Assembly (NCBI GenBank): GCA_902478985.1
Contig: CABSNH010000008.1
Coordinates: 1-25,407 of the forward strand
Source of the DNA: an uncultured Collinsella sp.
GTDB lineage: Bacteria > Actinomycetota > Coriobacteriia > Coriobacteriales > Coriobacteriaceae
Length of the DNA stretch: 25,407 nucleotides
Direction: 5' to 3'
Shown: positions 1 through 5,566 of the stretch, piece after piece
Position numbering within the stretch: position 1 is the stretch's first letter
Layout: the number at the start of each line of letters is the position of its first letter
Position numbers and translations under genes: made by a program
Notes under the pieces: model-generated
Seen by the model: only the letters and a program-made list of their open reading frames with translations
Told to the model about the DNA's origin: nothing
The model's database searches: none

Positions 1-224
1 GCGCGGCAAGGAGATATATTGCCAGACCGGAGGGGCCCCGGGGGCGGGAATCTGGGCGCACACATTTCCTACACAATCTATGGCTTTCTATATTGGAAGT
101 AGAAAGTCGAGTGCAGCAAGACCGCACGTATCAGATGATGACCCTTCGGTTAAGAGACATATAAAGATCGGTCACCTGTAAGTGTTTTTCTACCCGCGCT
201 TTTTGCTTTGTAAACCAGCGCTTT
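1..224. other. Intergenic region at window edge, no gene seen
   Basis: No open frame with a ribosome binding site is visible. The stretch is less GC-rich than its surroundings and holds one short inverted repeat, CTTTCTA at 84-90 against TAGAAAG at 100-106, with a 9-nt loop. It lies beyond the rplT terminator, so it probably contains the leader or promoter of a gene outside the window. I cannot assign a function. Confidence 0.5.
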
Positions 225-266
225 CGATAAAAAAGAGGGAGTGTCGCGCACAGTGCGACACTCCCT
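225..266 (-). terminator. Rho-independent terminator after rplT
   Basis: A perfect 12-bp stem (236-247 with 255-266) closes a 7-nt loop. On the minus strand it is followed directly by a T-rich run (complement of the A-run at 228-234). It lies about 20 nt beyond the rplT stop codon and ends the infC-rpmI-rplT transcript. Confidence 0.92.
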
Positions 267-285
267 GGCGATTCAACAGAATCTA

Positions 286-645
286 TTAGGCCTCGAGAGC
301 CTTCTTGGCAATGGCAGCCAGCTCGTTGAAGGACTCGATGTCCTCGTAAGCCATCTGAGCCAGGACCTTGCGGTCGAGCTCGATGCCGGCAACCTTCAGG
401 CCGTGCATGAACTGAGAGTAAGAGATGTCGTTCAGGCGAGCAGCAGCGTTGATACGAGTGATCCAGAGAGAACGGATCTCGCGCTTCTTGTTGCGGCGAT
501 CACGATACTGATACTGCAGAGAGTGCTGGACCTGCTCTTTAGCATGCTTGTAAGTACGCGAAGCGGCACCGTAGTAACCCTTCGCACGGTGCATAACGGT
601 ACGGCGCTTCTTCTTGGCGGCAACAGCGCGCTTAATACGTGCCAT
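286..645 (-). CDS. rplT: 50S ribosomal protein L20
   Basis: The 119-residue product is a full-length bacterial L20, which binds 23S rRNA early in large-subunit assembly. It opens with MARIKRAVAAKKKRR and has the very basic N-terminal half followed by the globular C-terminal part (residues about 60-119) typical of the family. An AGGAG motif precedes the ATG. It is the last gene of the conserved infC-rpmI-rplT operon, 46 nt after rpmI, and a strong terminator follows. In E. coli and Bacillus L20 represses this operon by binding its own mRNA. Whether that happens here cannot be read from the sequence. Confidence 0.98.
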   Translation of the reverse strand: MARIKRAVAAKKKRRTVMHRAKGYYGAASRTYKHAKEQVQHSLQYQYRDRRNKKREIRSLWITRINAAARLNDISYSQFMHGLKVAGIELDRKVLAQMAYEDIESFNELAAIAKKALEA

Positions 646-691
646 GTTCTATCAACTCCTAGACGGTTAAACGAAAAACGGGAACGCGAAC

Positions 692-883
692 TTAGGCGAG
701 ACGCGACTTGATGACCTTGCGGTCGGCAGCGGCGATCTCGGTCTCCTGACGGAAGCCACGCTTACGCTTGGTGGACTTCTTGCTCAGGATGTGGCTCTTG
801 AAAGCCTTGGCGCGCATAAGCTTGCCGGTACCAGTCTTGCGGAAACGCTTCTTGGTGCCGCTGTGGGACTTCATCTTAGGCAT
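692..883 (-). CDS. rpmI: 50S ribosomal protein L35
   Basis: The 63-residue protein starts MPKMKSHSGTKKRFRKTGTG, the hallmark N-terminus of L35, a small basic protein of the large ribosomal subunit. AAGGAG lies 6 nt before the ATG. It sits between infC (32 nt upstream) and rplT (46 nt downstream), the usual bacterial order, and should be co-transcribed and translationally balanced with L20. Length and sequence are ordinary for the family. Confidence 0.98.
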   Translation of the reverse strand: MPKMKSHSGTKKRFRKTGTGKLMRAKAFKSHILSKKSTKRKRGFRQETEIAAADRKVIKSRLA

Positions 884-915
884 GAAATACTCCTTAATCG
901 GTTACAGAACACTAG

Positions 916-1470
916 TTACTTGGTATCGCTTGCCGCTTTATCCTCATCAAAGGCGCCCTTAATCGGGGCGAGCAGCATAAGCATGTTACGGCCTTCCATC
1001 TTAGGCTTGGACTCGACCGTAGCGTAAGGCTTAAGATCCTCGGCGAGACGCTCGAGAACGTTAAGACCCTGCTCCGGGTGAGCCATCTCACGGCCGCGGA
1101 ACATGATGGTGATCTTAACGCGTGCGCCCTTCTTGAGGAAACGCAGAACGTGGCCCTTCTTGGTCTCGTAGTCGCCAACGTCGATCTTGGGTCGGAACTT
1201 CATTTCCTTGACCTCGACCTTGGACTGGTTCTTACGAGCGGCCTTGGCCTTCATGGCCTGCTGGTACTTGAACTTACCGTAGTCCATGACCTTGCAGACC
1301 GGCGGCTCCGCGTTGGGAGCGATCTCGACCAGGTCAAGACCCTGATCGTCGGCGACGCGCTGGGCATCGCGGATGGCGAACAGGCCGAGCTGAGAGCCAT
1401 CGACGCCAATCAAACGGCACGAAGATGCAGTGATCTCGTCGTTGATGCGGGTGTCATCAGACTTAGCTAT
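916..1470 (-). CDS. infC: Translation initiation factor IF-3, probable AUA start codon
   Basis: IF-3 binds the 30S subunit, prevents premature 50S joining and proofreads the start codon and initiator tRNA. The product has the N-terminal IF-3 domain (RINDEI, then the PPVCKVMDYGKFKYQQ linker) and the C-terminal domain with VKITIMFRGREMAHPEQG. The first in-frame ATG (1483-1485) overlaps the only good Shine-Dalgarno sequence, GGAGG, so it cannot be served by it. With 8-nt spacing that GGAGG points to an ATA codon at 1468-1470, giving a 184-residue protein beginning (M)AKSDDTRINDEI. Rare start codons (AUU in E. coli) are a known feature of infC and underlie its autoregulation through start-codon proofreading. 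The ATA choice is therefore preferred, but it is inference. The ATG alternative would add five residues. Confidence 0.95.
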   Translation of the reverse strand: MAKSDDTRINDEITASSCRLIGVDGSQLGLFAIRDAQRVADDQGLDLVEIAPNAEPPVCKVMDYGKFKYQQAMKAKAARKNQSKVEVKEMKFRPKIDVGDYETKKGHVLRFLKKGARVKITIMFRGREMAHPEQGLNVLERLAEDLKPYATVESKPKMEGRNMLMLLAPIKGAFDEDKAASDTK

Positions 1471-1488
1471 TTTCCCTACCTCCATTCA

Positions 1489-1523
1489 TAAAAAAATAAC
1501 CCGGCGCTTCTCAGCAACCAGGT
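1489..1523 (-). promoter_or_regulatory. Candidate attenuator hairpin with U-run just before infC
   Basis: On the minus strand, ACCTGG (with an inner GC) can pair with GCGCCGGGT across a short loop. TATTTTTTT follows, as in an intrinsic terminator. The U-run ends only a few bases before the infC Shine-Dalgarno. A terminator inside the leader of the L20 operon is a recognised regulatory arrangement in Firmicutes. Here the stem is short and contains a G-T pair and a small internal loop, so efficiency is uncertain. Confidence 0.5.
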
Positions 1524-1648
1524 CGTACACATAGACATCCTCGATTTGAGGGAGCGAATCTAAGTTGTATGACCAGTCAGCTGCTCATTGGCGCCAAAAG
1601 GTGGGAACCCTCGGGTTCCTCTTTAGGGCATTGCGGTAACAACGCCTT
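1524..1648 (-). promoter_or_regulatory. Untranslated leader of the infC operon
   Basis: About 175 nt separate the likely transcription start from infC, with no gene in between. Besides the hairpin next to infC, the leader contains a near-perfect palindrome at 1604-1619 (GGAACCC facing GGGTTCC), followed on the minus strand by CACCTTTT. That is a second potential stem, possibly an anti-terminator or protein-binding element. I do not recognise a named leader family in it. Confidence 0.4.
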
Positions 1649-1652
1649 GTGG

Positions 1653-1677
1653 ATAATAACACGCGCAGCGCGTTATC
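1653..1677 (-). promoter_or_regulatory. Probable -10 box of the infC operon inside an imperfect palindrome
   Basis: The minus strand carries TATTAT (complement of 1653-1658) about 185 nt before infC, with no convincing -35 hexamer. The site is embedded in an imperfect inverted repeat, ATAACACGCGC facing GCGCGTTAT, that could bind a regulator or simply be a transcript-start hairpin. Confidence 0.35.
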
Positions 1678-1687
1678 ACATTACGTA

Positions 1688-1758
1688 CACGAAAAAGGGG
1701 GCCGCGACCCCCCCCTGAACGCTCACTTGCATGTATGGTGCCCGAGGCGAGACTCGAA
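1688..1758 (-). repeat. Duplicated tRNA-Leu 3' end with its terminator (copy A)
   Basis: These 71 bp match 1874-1942 almost perfectly; the differences are confined to the C-run of the terminator and one base beside it. The copy contains the last 22 bases of the tRNA-Leu gene including CCA, the 3' trailer, and a terminator (GGGGG facing CCCCC, then TTTTT on minus). It stops abruptly inside the T-arm, so it cannot make a tRNA. Such fragments are typical of integration scars or of a local tandem duplication. Confidence 0.85.
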
Positions 1759-1873
1759 GGGCCTTCGCTTCGCGAAGCCCCGGGCTTCGGGCGCGTAGTG
1801 CCCTCGCCACGCTCCGCTACAAACAGGCCACAGGCCTGTTTGCTTAACGCTTCGCGCGCTCACGCGAGTTCGG
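1759..1873. repeat. Palindrome-rich GC block between tRNA 3' copies
   Basis: This 115-bp spacer is built of back-to-back hairpins. AAACAGGCC (1821-1829) faces GGCCTGTTT (1833-1841) with a 3-nt loop. GCTTCGCGAAGC is self-complementary, and GAAGCCCCGGGCTTC lies next to it. The look is that of a REP/BIME-type dispersed repeat rather than a gene, and no open frame is supported. Confidence 0.55.
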
Positions 1874-1919
1874 CACGAAAAAGGGGGCCGCAACCCCCTT
1901 GAACGCTCACTTGCATGTA
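1874..1919 (-). terminator. tRNA-Leu trailer and terminator (copy B)
   Basis: Directly after the tRNA, the minus strand reads through a short trailer into GGGGG, a 6-base loop, CCCCC and TTTTT (stem 1883-1898). This is a clear intrinsic terminator. It is the intact counterpart of the duplicated segment at 1688-1758. Confidence 0.85.
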
Positions 1920-2006
1920 TGGTGCCCGAGGCGAGACTCGAACTCGCACGTTGTTGCCAACGGTGGATTTTGAGTCCACTGCGTCTGCCAATTCCGCCAC
2001 TCGGGC
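1920..2006 (-). tRNA. tRNA-Leu, anticodon CAA
   Basis: The 87-nt class II tRNA has a 7-bp acceptor stem, GCCCGAG pairing with CTCGGGC. The D-arm is TGGCGGAATTGGCAGACGC, and the anticodon stem GTGGA/TCCAC encloses CTCAAAA, giving anticodon CAA for the UUG codon. A long variable arm (GTTGGCAACAAC region) and the T-arm GTTCGAGTCTC follow, with an encoded CCA end. The long variable arm and the GCCCGAG start are typical of tRNA-Leu. It lies 39 nt beyond the transglutaminase-like gene. Confidence 0.96.
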
Positions 2007-2045
2007 ACGTAATGCGTGAGTTAGTTTATCACAGCTTTCTACCGA

Positions 2046-3479
2046 TTAGTCCGAAAATGGAACTTCGAGCATTTCGATGAGTTCGACTGTGCGGAGCATC
2101 TCGCGCTGACGACATCCGCGACCGCCGACCGAAGCCTCACCCATCTGGTTATCGTAAGGATCCTCGCGCATGCTGTCGAAAGAGGGCTCAAACTCTGCCT
2201 GGAATCGATTGTTGGCCACCATACGCCACGGGTCGAGATTGCCAAAGTAGTGACGGCGGCGCCATTCCTCCCCCATCCTGCGAGCAGAAGATCCAAATGA
2301 CACGTCAGCGTTGAGCCAACCGGTCTGCGGCGTATAGAACTCTGCCCAGTCGTGCGACCCCACCGAATCGGGCGCAACGTACAGGCCGCTCTGCCAACGG
2401 GCAGGCACGCCCGCGATGCGACACATGGTGATAAACGTGAGCGCCATAACGCCGCAATCGCCGCGGAGCGAATGCGCGCAGTCATCGGCAATAGATCCCA
2501 AAAGCAGGTACGGTGGCTGATAGCGATAGTCGATATGCTGTGTCAGGTAATCATAGATAGCACGAGCGCGATCGAGCGGATCCTCGAGGCCATCAACGAC
2601 ATGCTCGGTCAGCTGTTGCAGATACGGCGTGAATGCAATGTGTGGACGGTCCTCGGAAATATCTTCGGGCAGCGGCGCGTCCATACACGGATGCGCCGGA
2701 AGCGCACCCCCATAGATATCGCGATAAGCGGCATCGATTTGATAGCGATAGGTCACCGAGAATGAGCGATCAGTCGAGGAGACCCATGAGGCAGTGCGCG
2801 ACGAGGAGTTCGCGGGAGCAACGACCCCCTCCGGCGTCATATCAAGCATCTCGACCTGAGACTGCTGGCGGCAGGCGGCGGCAACGGGAAGCCACGCGCG
2901 AACGGTCTCTCCCTCCAAAGCACCGGGGACAGATACGCATGCCTTAAGCGTAATGGTGCGAGACAGTCCGCCCTGCGACTCCATCCTCTCGAGCATCTGG
3001 TTGCGCAGCGCAATTCCATCCGTAGAATCGGGATGCAGGCCCGGAACCTCCTTGGGATACACACGCAAAGAATCAAGGAAGTTGTCAAGAACGAACAGTT
3101 CACCATCGATAAAGCGGCAATCGATACGCTTGCGGTCAATCAGGTCGTCAAACTGCTCATCGGTAAACTCTGGCCACTCCTCGCGAATCATCTCGATAGC
3201 CCGATCGCGCGACACCGAAAAATGAAGCGGCGTCTCGATCATGCGATACCGCTCGGCGCGAACGCAGGCAGCAAGCGAGGGATCGGGATCTTGGGCAAGC
3301 AGGCGATCACAAGCCTCAATTGCCTGCGAAAGATACCCCGCATCCTTTAAACGCAGGATCTCGGGTGGCAAGCCAACATCCAGAAAACGAAAGTCATCAC
3401 AGCAAACATCAACAGAGCAACCAACAGGACCCTCGTCAACAACCTTCCTATCCGAAGGCAGCACATTAATAACAGCCAT
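2046..3479 (-). CDS. Transglutaminase-like cysteine protease family protein
   Basis: The C-terminal half is a transglutaminase-like fold. Cys342 in RGDCGVMAL, His376 in GSHDWAEFY and Asp392 in LNADVSFGS form the expected Cys-His-Asp triad, so it is probably an active cysteine hydrolase or crosslinking enzyme. Substrate is unknown. The N-terminal half (about 1-290), with a short helical repeat-like stretch near residues 40-80, is not one I recognise. No signal peptide or membrane segment is evident, suggesting a cytoplasmic location. I chose the ATG at 3479 (477 aa) because GGAG sits 6 nt before it. A more upstream ATG at 3515 overlaps the likely -10 box and has no ribosome binding site. A tRNA gene follows on the same strand. 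Confidence 0.85.
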   Translation of the reverse strand: MAVINVLPSDRKVVDEGPVGCSVDVCCDDFRFLDVGLPPEILRLKDAGYLSQAIEACDRLLAQDPDPSLAACVRAERYRMIETPLHFSVSRDRAIEMIREEWPEFTDEQFDDLIDRKRIDCRFIDGELFVLDNFLDSLRVYPKEVPGLHPDSTDGIALRNQMLERMESQGGLSRTITLKACVSVPGALEGETVRAWLPVAAACRQQSQVEMLDMTPEGVVAPANSSSRTASWVSSTDRSFSVTYRYQIDAAYRDIYGGALPAHPCMDAPLPEDISEDRPHIAFTPYLQQLTEHVVDGLEDPLDRARAIYDYLTQHIDYRYQPPYLLLGSIADDCAHSLRGDCGVMALTFITMCRIAGVPARWQSGLYVAPDSVGSHDWAEFYTPQTGWLNADVSFGSSARRMGEEWRRRHYFGNLDPWRMVANNRFQAEFEPSFDSMREDPYDNQMGEASVGGRGCRQREMLRTVELIEMLEVPFSD

Positions 3480-3513
3480 ACCAAACTCCAAGTCATTAGA
3501 ACTCTCGAGGCCC

Positions 3514-3543
3514 ATTGTAGCGAGATAAAAAAGAAAGCCCCAA
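3514..3543 (-). promoter_or_regulatory. Promoter of the transglutaminase-like gene
   Basis: The minus strand has TTGGGG (3538-3543) and TACAAT (3514-3519) separated by 18 bp, a reasonable sigma-70-type promoter. The predicted start near 3507 leaves a short leader before the ATG at 3479 and excludes the longer open frame as the translated form. Confidence 0.5.
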
Positions 3544-3605
3544 TAAAGGAACCCTCAACACCGATAAACGGTACCCATAAAAATGAATTCCGCCCAGTAA
3601 CCCTG

Positions 3606-3734
3606 TAGCGAGTTAACGAAGGAGGCCCCGTTTCCCCGGAGCTGATTCCGTCGCGCGACTTCTGGCGAAGCCAGGTGAGCGCGAGGGAAACAGCGTAGGG
3701 GAAACGGGGCCTCCGGCGGGAAGTTAAACCGCTA
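3606..3734. repeat. Large palindromic element after fba
   Basis: A perfect 17-bp inverted repeat (3621-3637 with 3698-3714; arm GGAGGCCCCGTTTCCCC) encloses 60 bp. Inside it a second stem forms: TCGCGC (3651-3656) pairs with GCGCGA (3679-3684), and CTGGC-GAA-GCCAG forms the tip. Outside, TAGCGAGTTAAC matches the complement of the right flank in 10 of 12 positions, so the symmetry runs for about 129 bp up to the fba stop. No T-run follows on either strand, so a plain intrinsic terminator is unlikely. A REP-like or MITE-like element or an mRNA-stabilising structure fits better. Confidence 0.7.
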
Positions 3735-3735
3735 C

Positions 3736-4602
3736 TTACGCCTTGTTGACGGAGCCAAACTCCTCCATGAGCTCCTTGGTGCGAGCAACGATGTTGTCGC
3801 GACCAGGCTTGAGGAGCTTGCGGGGGTCGAAGCCCTTGCCCTGCTGATCCTTGCCAGCCTCGATGTACTCGCGGACGCCCTTGGCGAAGACGAGCTGCAG
3901 GTCGGTGTTGACGTTGATCTTGGAGATACCCAGGGAAATGGCCTTCTTGATCTGGTCCTCGGGGATGCCGGTGCCACCGTGCAGGACGAGGGGCAGGTCG
4001 CCAGTCTGGGCCTTAATCTCACCCAGGCGCTCGAAGGAAAGGCCAGCCCAGTCGGCAGGGTACACGCCGTGGATGTTGCCGATACCGCAGGCGAGGAAGT
4101 CGACGCCCAGGTCAGCGATCTGCTTGCACTCGGCAGGATCAGCGAGCTCGCCGCTGGAGGTCACGCCGTCCTCGGTGCCGCCGATGCCGCCGACCTCAGC
4201 CTCGATGGACATGCCCTTGGAGTGGGCAAGCTCAACGAGCTCCTTGGTGCGGTCGAGGTTAAGCTGGAAGGTCTCCTCGTGAGAGCCGTCATACATGATG
4301 GACGTGAAGCCGGCCTCGATGCACTTGAAGCAGTCCTCGTAAGAACCGTGATCGAGGTGAAGGGCGACGGGAACGGTAACGCCCGTGGCCTCGACGGCAG
4401 CCTTGACCATGTCGGCGCAGACCTTGAAACCGCCCATCCACTTAGCGGCACCAGCGGTGCACTGAAGGATCAGCGGAGACTTGGCCTCCTCGGCGGCCTG
4501 GAGAATAGCCAGGGTCCACTCGAGGTTGTTGGTGTTGAAGGCACCGAGACCGTACTTGCCGGCCTCGGCCTTCTTGAGCATGTCTGCTGCGTTGACGAGC
4601 AT
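3736..4602 (-). CDS. fba: Fructose-bisphosphate aldolase, class II
   Basis: This zinc-dependent aldolase interconverts fructose-1,6-bisphosphate with glyceraldehyde-3-phosphate and dihydroxyacetone phosphate in glycolysis. The 288-residue protein shows the class II signature: LHLDHG with Asp84 and the zinc ligand His85, EAEVGGIGGTEDG around 135-146, zinc ligands His178 (GNIHGVYPADW) and His208 (LVLHGGTGIP), and the phosphate-binding KINVNTDLQ near 228-236. Start MLVNAADMLKKAEAGK is chosen because AGGAGG lies 8 nt upstream; an upstream extension to 4698 has no such support. The class IIB subfamily also contains tagatose-bisphosphate aldolases, but FBP aldolase is likelier for a stand-alone gene. 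It is transcribed alone, with its own promoter. Confidence 0.94.
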   Translation of the reverse strand: MLVNAADMLKKAEAGKYGLGAFNTNNLEWTLAILQAAEEAKSPLILQCTAGAAKWMGGFKVCADMVKAAVEATGVTVPVALHLDHGSYEDCFKCIEAGFTSIMYDGSHEETFQLNLDRTKELVELAHSKGMSIEAEVGGIGGTEDGVTSSGELADPAECKQIADLGVDFLACGIGNIHGVYPADWAGLSFERLGEIKAQTGDLPLVLHGGTGIPEDQIKKAISLGISKINVNTDLQLVFAKGVREYIEAGKDQQGKGFDPRKLLKPGRDNIVARTKELMEEFGSVNKA

Positions 4603-4642
4603 AAAAGAAACCTCCTGTAAGGTTGCTCCGATAACGCCTGTG

Positions 4643-4670
4643 ATTTTACCACGGCGCACCCGAGCATAAA
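4643..4670 (-). promoter_or_regulatory. Promoter of fba
   Basis: The minus strand has TTTATG (4665-4670) and TAAAAT (4643-4648) with 16-bp spacing, about 40 nt before the aldolase start. The -10 is good and the -35 mediocre. The sequence just upstream contains GTTCGTTTGTTCACGAA, which could be an operator. Confidence 0.45.
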
Positions 4671-4708
4671 CGTTCGTTTGTTCACGAATATCGCCCAAAC
4701 AGACTTTT

Positions 4709-4763
4709 TTGACCGTTTGCCCTACGAAATTGACCCGTTGGGGAAAAATAGCTTGACGTTTGG
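4709..4763 (+). repeat. Three phased TTGAC-type direct repeats upstream of fba
   Basis: TTGACCGTTTG (4709), TTGACCCGTTG (4730) and TTGACGTTTGG (4753) are spaced 21 and 23 bp apart, about two helical turns. They lie in the gap between the hydrolase gene and the fba promoter. Regular phasing suggests binding of a regulator along one DNA face, but chance cannot be excluded. Confidence 0.35.
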
Positions 4764-4796
4764 ACGCTTCTCGTGCTTCAAAAGCCGACTATAAAG

Positions 4797-5480
4797 CTAC
4801 ACCTGCATGAAAGGGTTCTGCATAAGCTCGCGTGCCACAGTGGTCGAATCGCCATGGCCGGTTAGGCAAACGGTATCGGGCGGGAGAAGCCGGGCGAGCT
4901 TGGAGAGCGAGCGCAGAATCGCCGCCTCGTCTCCTCCAGAAAGATCGGTGCGGCCGTGGCTGCCCGGGAATAGTGTGTCGCCCACAAAGGCAATGTTCCC
5001 CTGCTCGGTGGCAGCAAACAAGACGATCCCGCCCGGCGTATGACCTGGCGTCTCGATCACCTGCAGGCAGATATCGCCCACCTCGATAGCATCGCCTTCG
5101 GCGAGCAGGCGCGTCGGCTCCCCGGGGTCAGGCGTCTCAATGCCCCACATAGCTCGCTGTTCCTCGATGTTCGCATGCGGCACAGCTGCGTCCTTGCCGC
5201 ACAGTTCGTACAGGGCGTCAGCGCCAACGGCGGCACGAACTCCAGCGACACCGCCAACATGGTCGGCATGACCATGCGTGCAGACAGAACCGAGCACTTG
5301 CACATCAGGGCGTTCGGCTCGGATATGCGCAACGAGGCCTTCGCCTTCCCAAGCGGGATCGATAATCAAGCATTCGCCACTCGAAATAACGGCGTAACTG
5401 TTGGTCTGGATGGGGCCGTTTACAAGCGCCTCAATCGAAGCCGTGCCCCGAGGGGTTAAGTCCAAAGCCGCAGCGTCCAT
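4797..5480 (-). CDS. Metallo-beta-lactamase-fold hydrolase, glyoxalase II-like
   Basis: The 227-residue protein carries the metal-binding THGHADHVGG motif (His69, His71, Asp73, His74), His147 in ETPGHTPGG, bridging Asp168 in FVGDTLF and His209 in LTGHGDS. That is the complete two-metal site of the glyoxalase II-type subfamily, which cleaves thioesters or related bonds in the cytoplasm. The true substrate cannot be told. GGAGG precedes the ATG. It follows rel by 86 nt on the same strand. A hydrolase of this type downstream of relA is common in Firmicutes and supports the idea of an inherited recJ-rel-hydrolase neighbourhood. Confidence 0.88.
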   Translation of the reverse strand: MDAAALDLTPRGTASIEALVNGPIQTNSYAVISSGECLIIDPAWEGEGLVAHIRAERPDVQVLGSVCTHGHADHVGGVAGVRAAVGADALYELCGKDAAVPHANIEEQRAMWGIETPDPGEPTRLLAEGDAIEVGDICLQVIETPGHTPGGIVLFAATEQGNIAFVGDTLFPGSHGRTDLSGGDEAAILRSLSKLARLLPPDTVCLTGHGDSTTVARELMQNPFMQV

Positions 5481-5504
5481 GCGTGCGCCCTCCTTCTATA
5501 AACG

Positions 5505-5528
5505 TCGAGGCACCAAACGATGCCTCGA
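5505..5528 (-). promoter_or_regulatory. Hairpin between rel and the hydrolase gene
   Basis: TCGAGGCA (5505-5512) and TGCCTCGA (5521-5528) form a perfect 8-bp stem with an 8-nt loop in the 86-nt gap. On the minus strand no proper U-run follows (CGTTTATAG), so it may be a processing or partial-termination site rather than a full terminator. Confidence 0.45.
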
Positions 5529-5566
5529 ACGTAGCCAATATCATTACTGTCGCGCGCTCGTTACGC

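Noticed and set aside
1737..1758. A second tRNA gene
   Set aside because: Only the last 22 bases of a tRNA match; D-arm and anticodon are absent, so it is a fragment.
3621..3714. Intrinsic terminator of fba
   Set aside because: Strong stem but no T-run on the minus strand and a 60-base loop; better described as a palindromic element.
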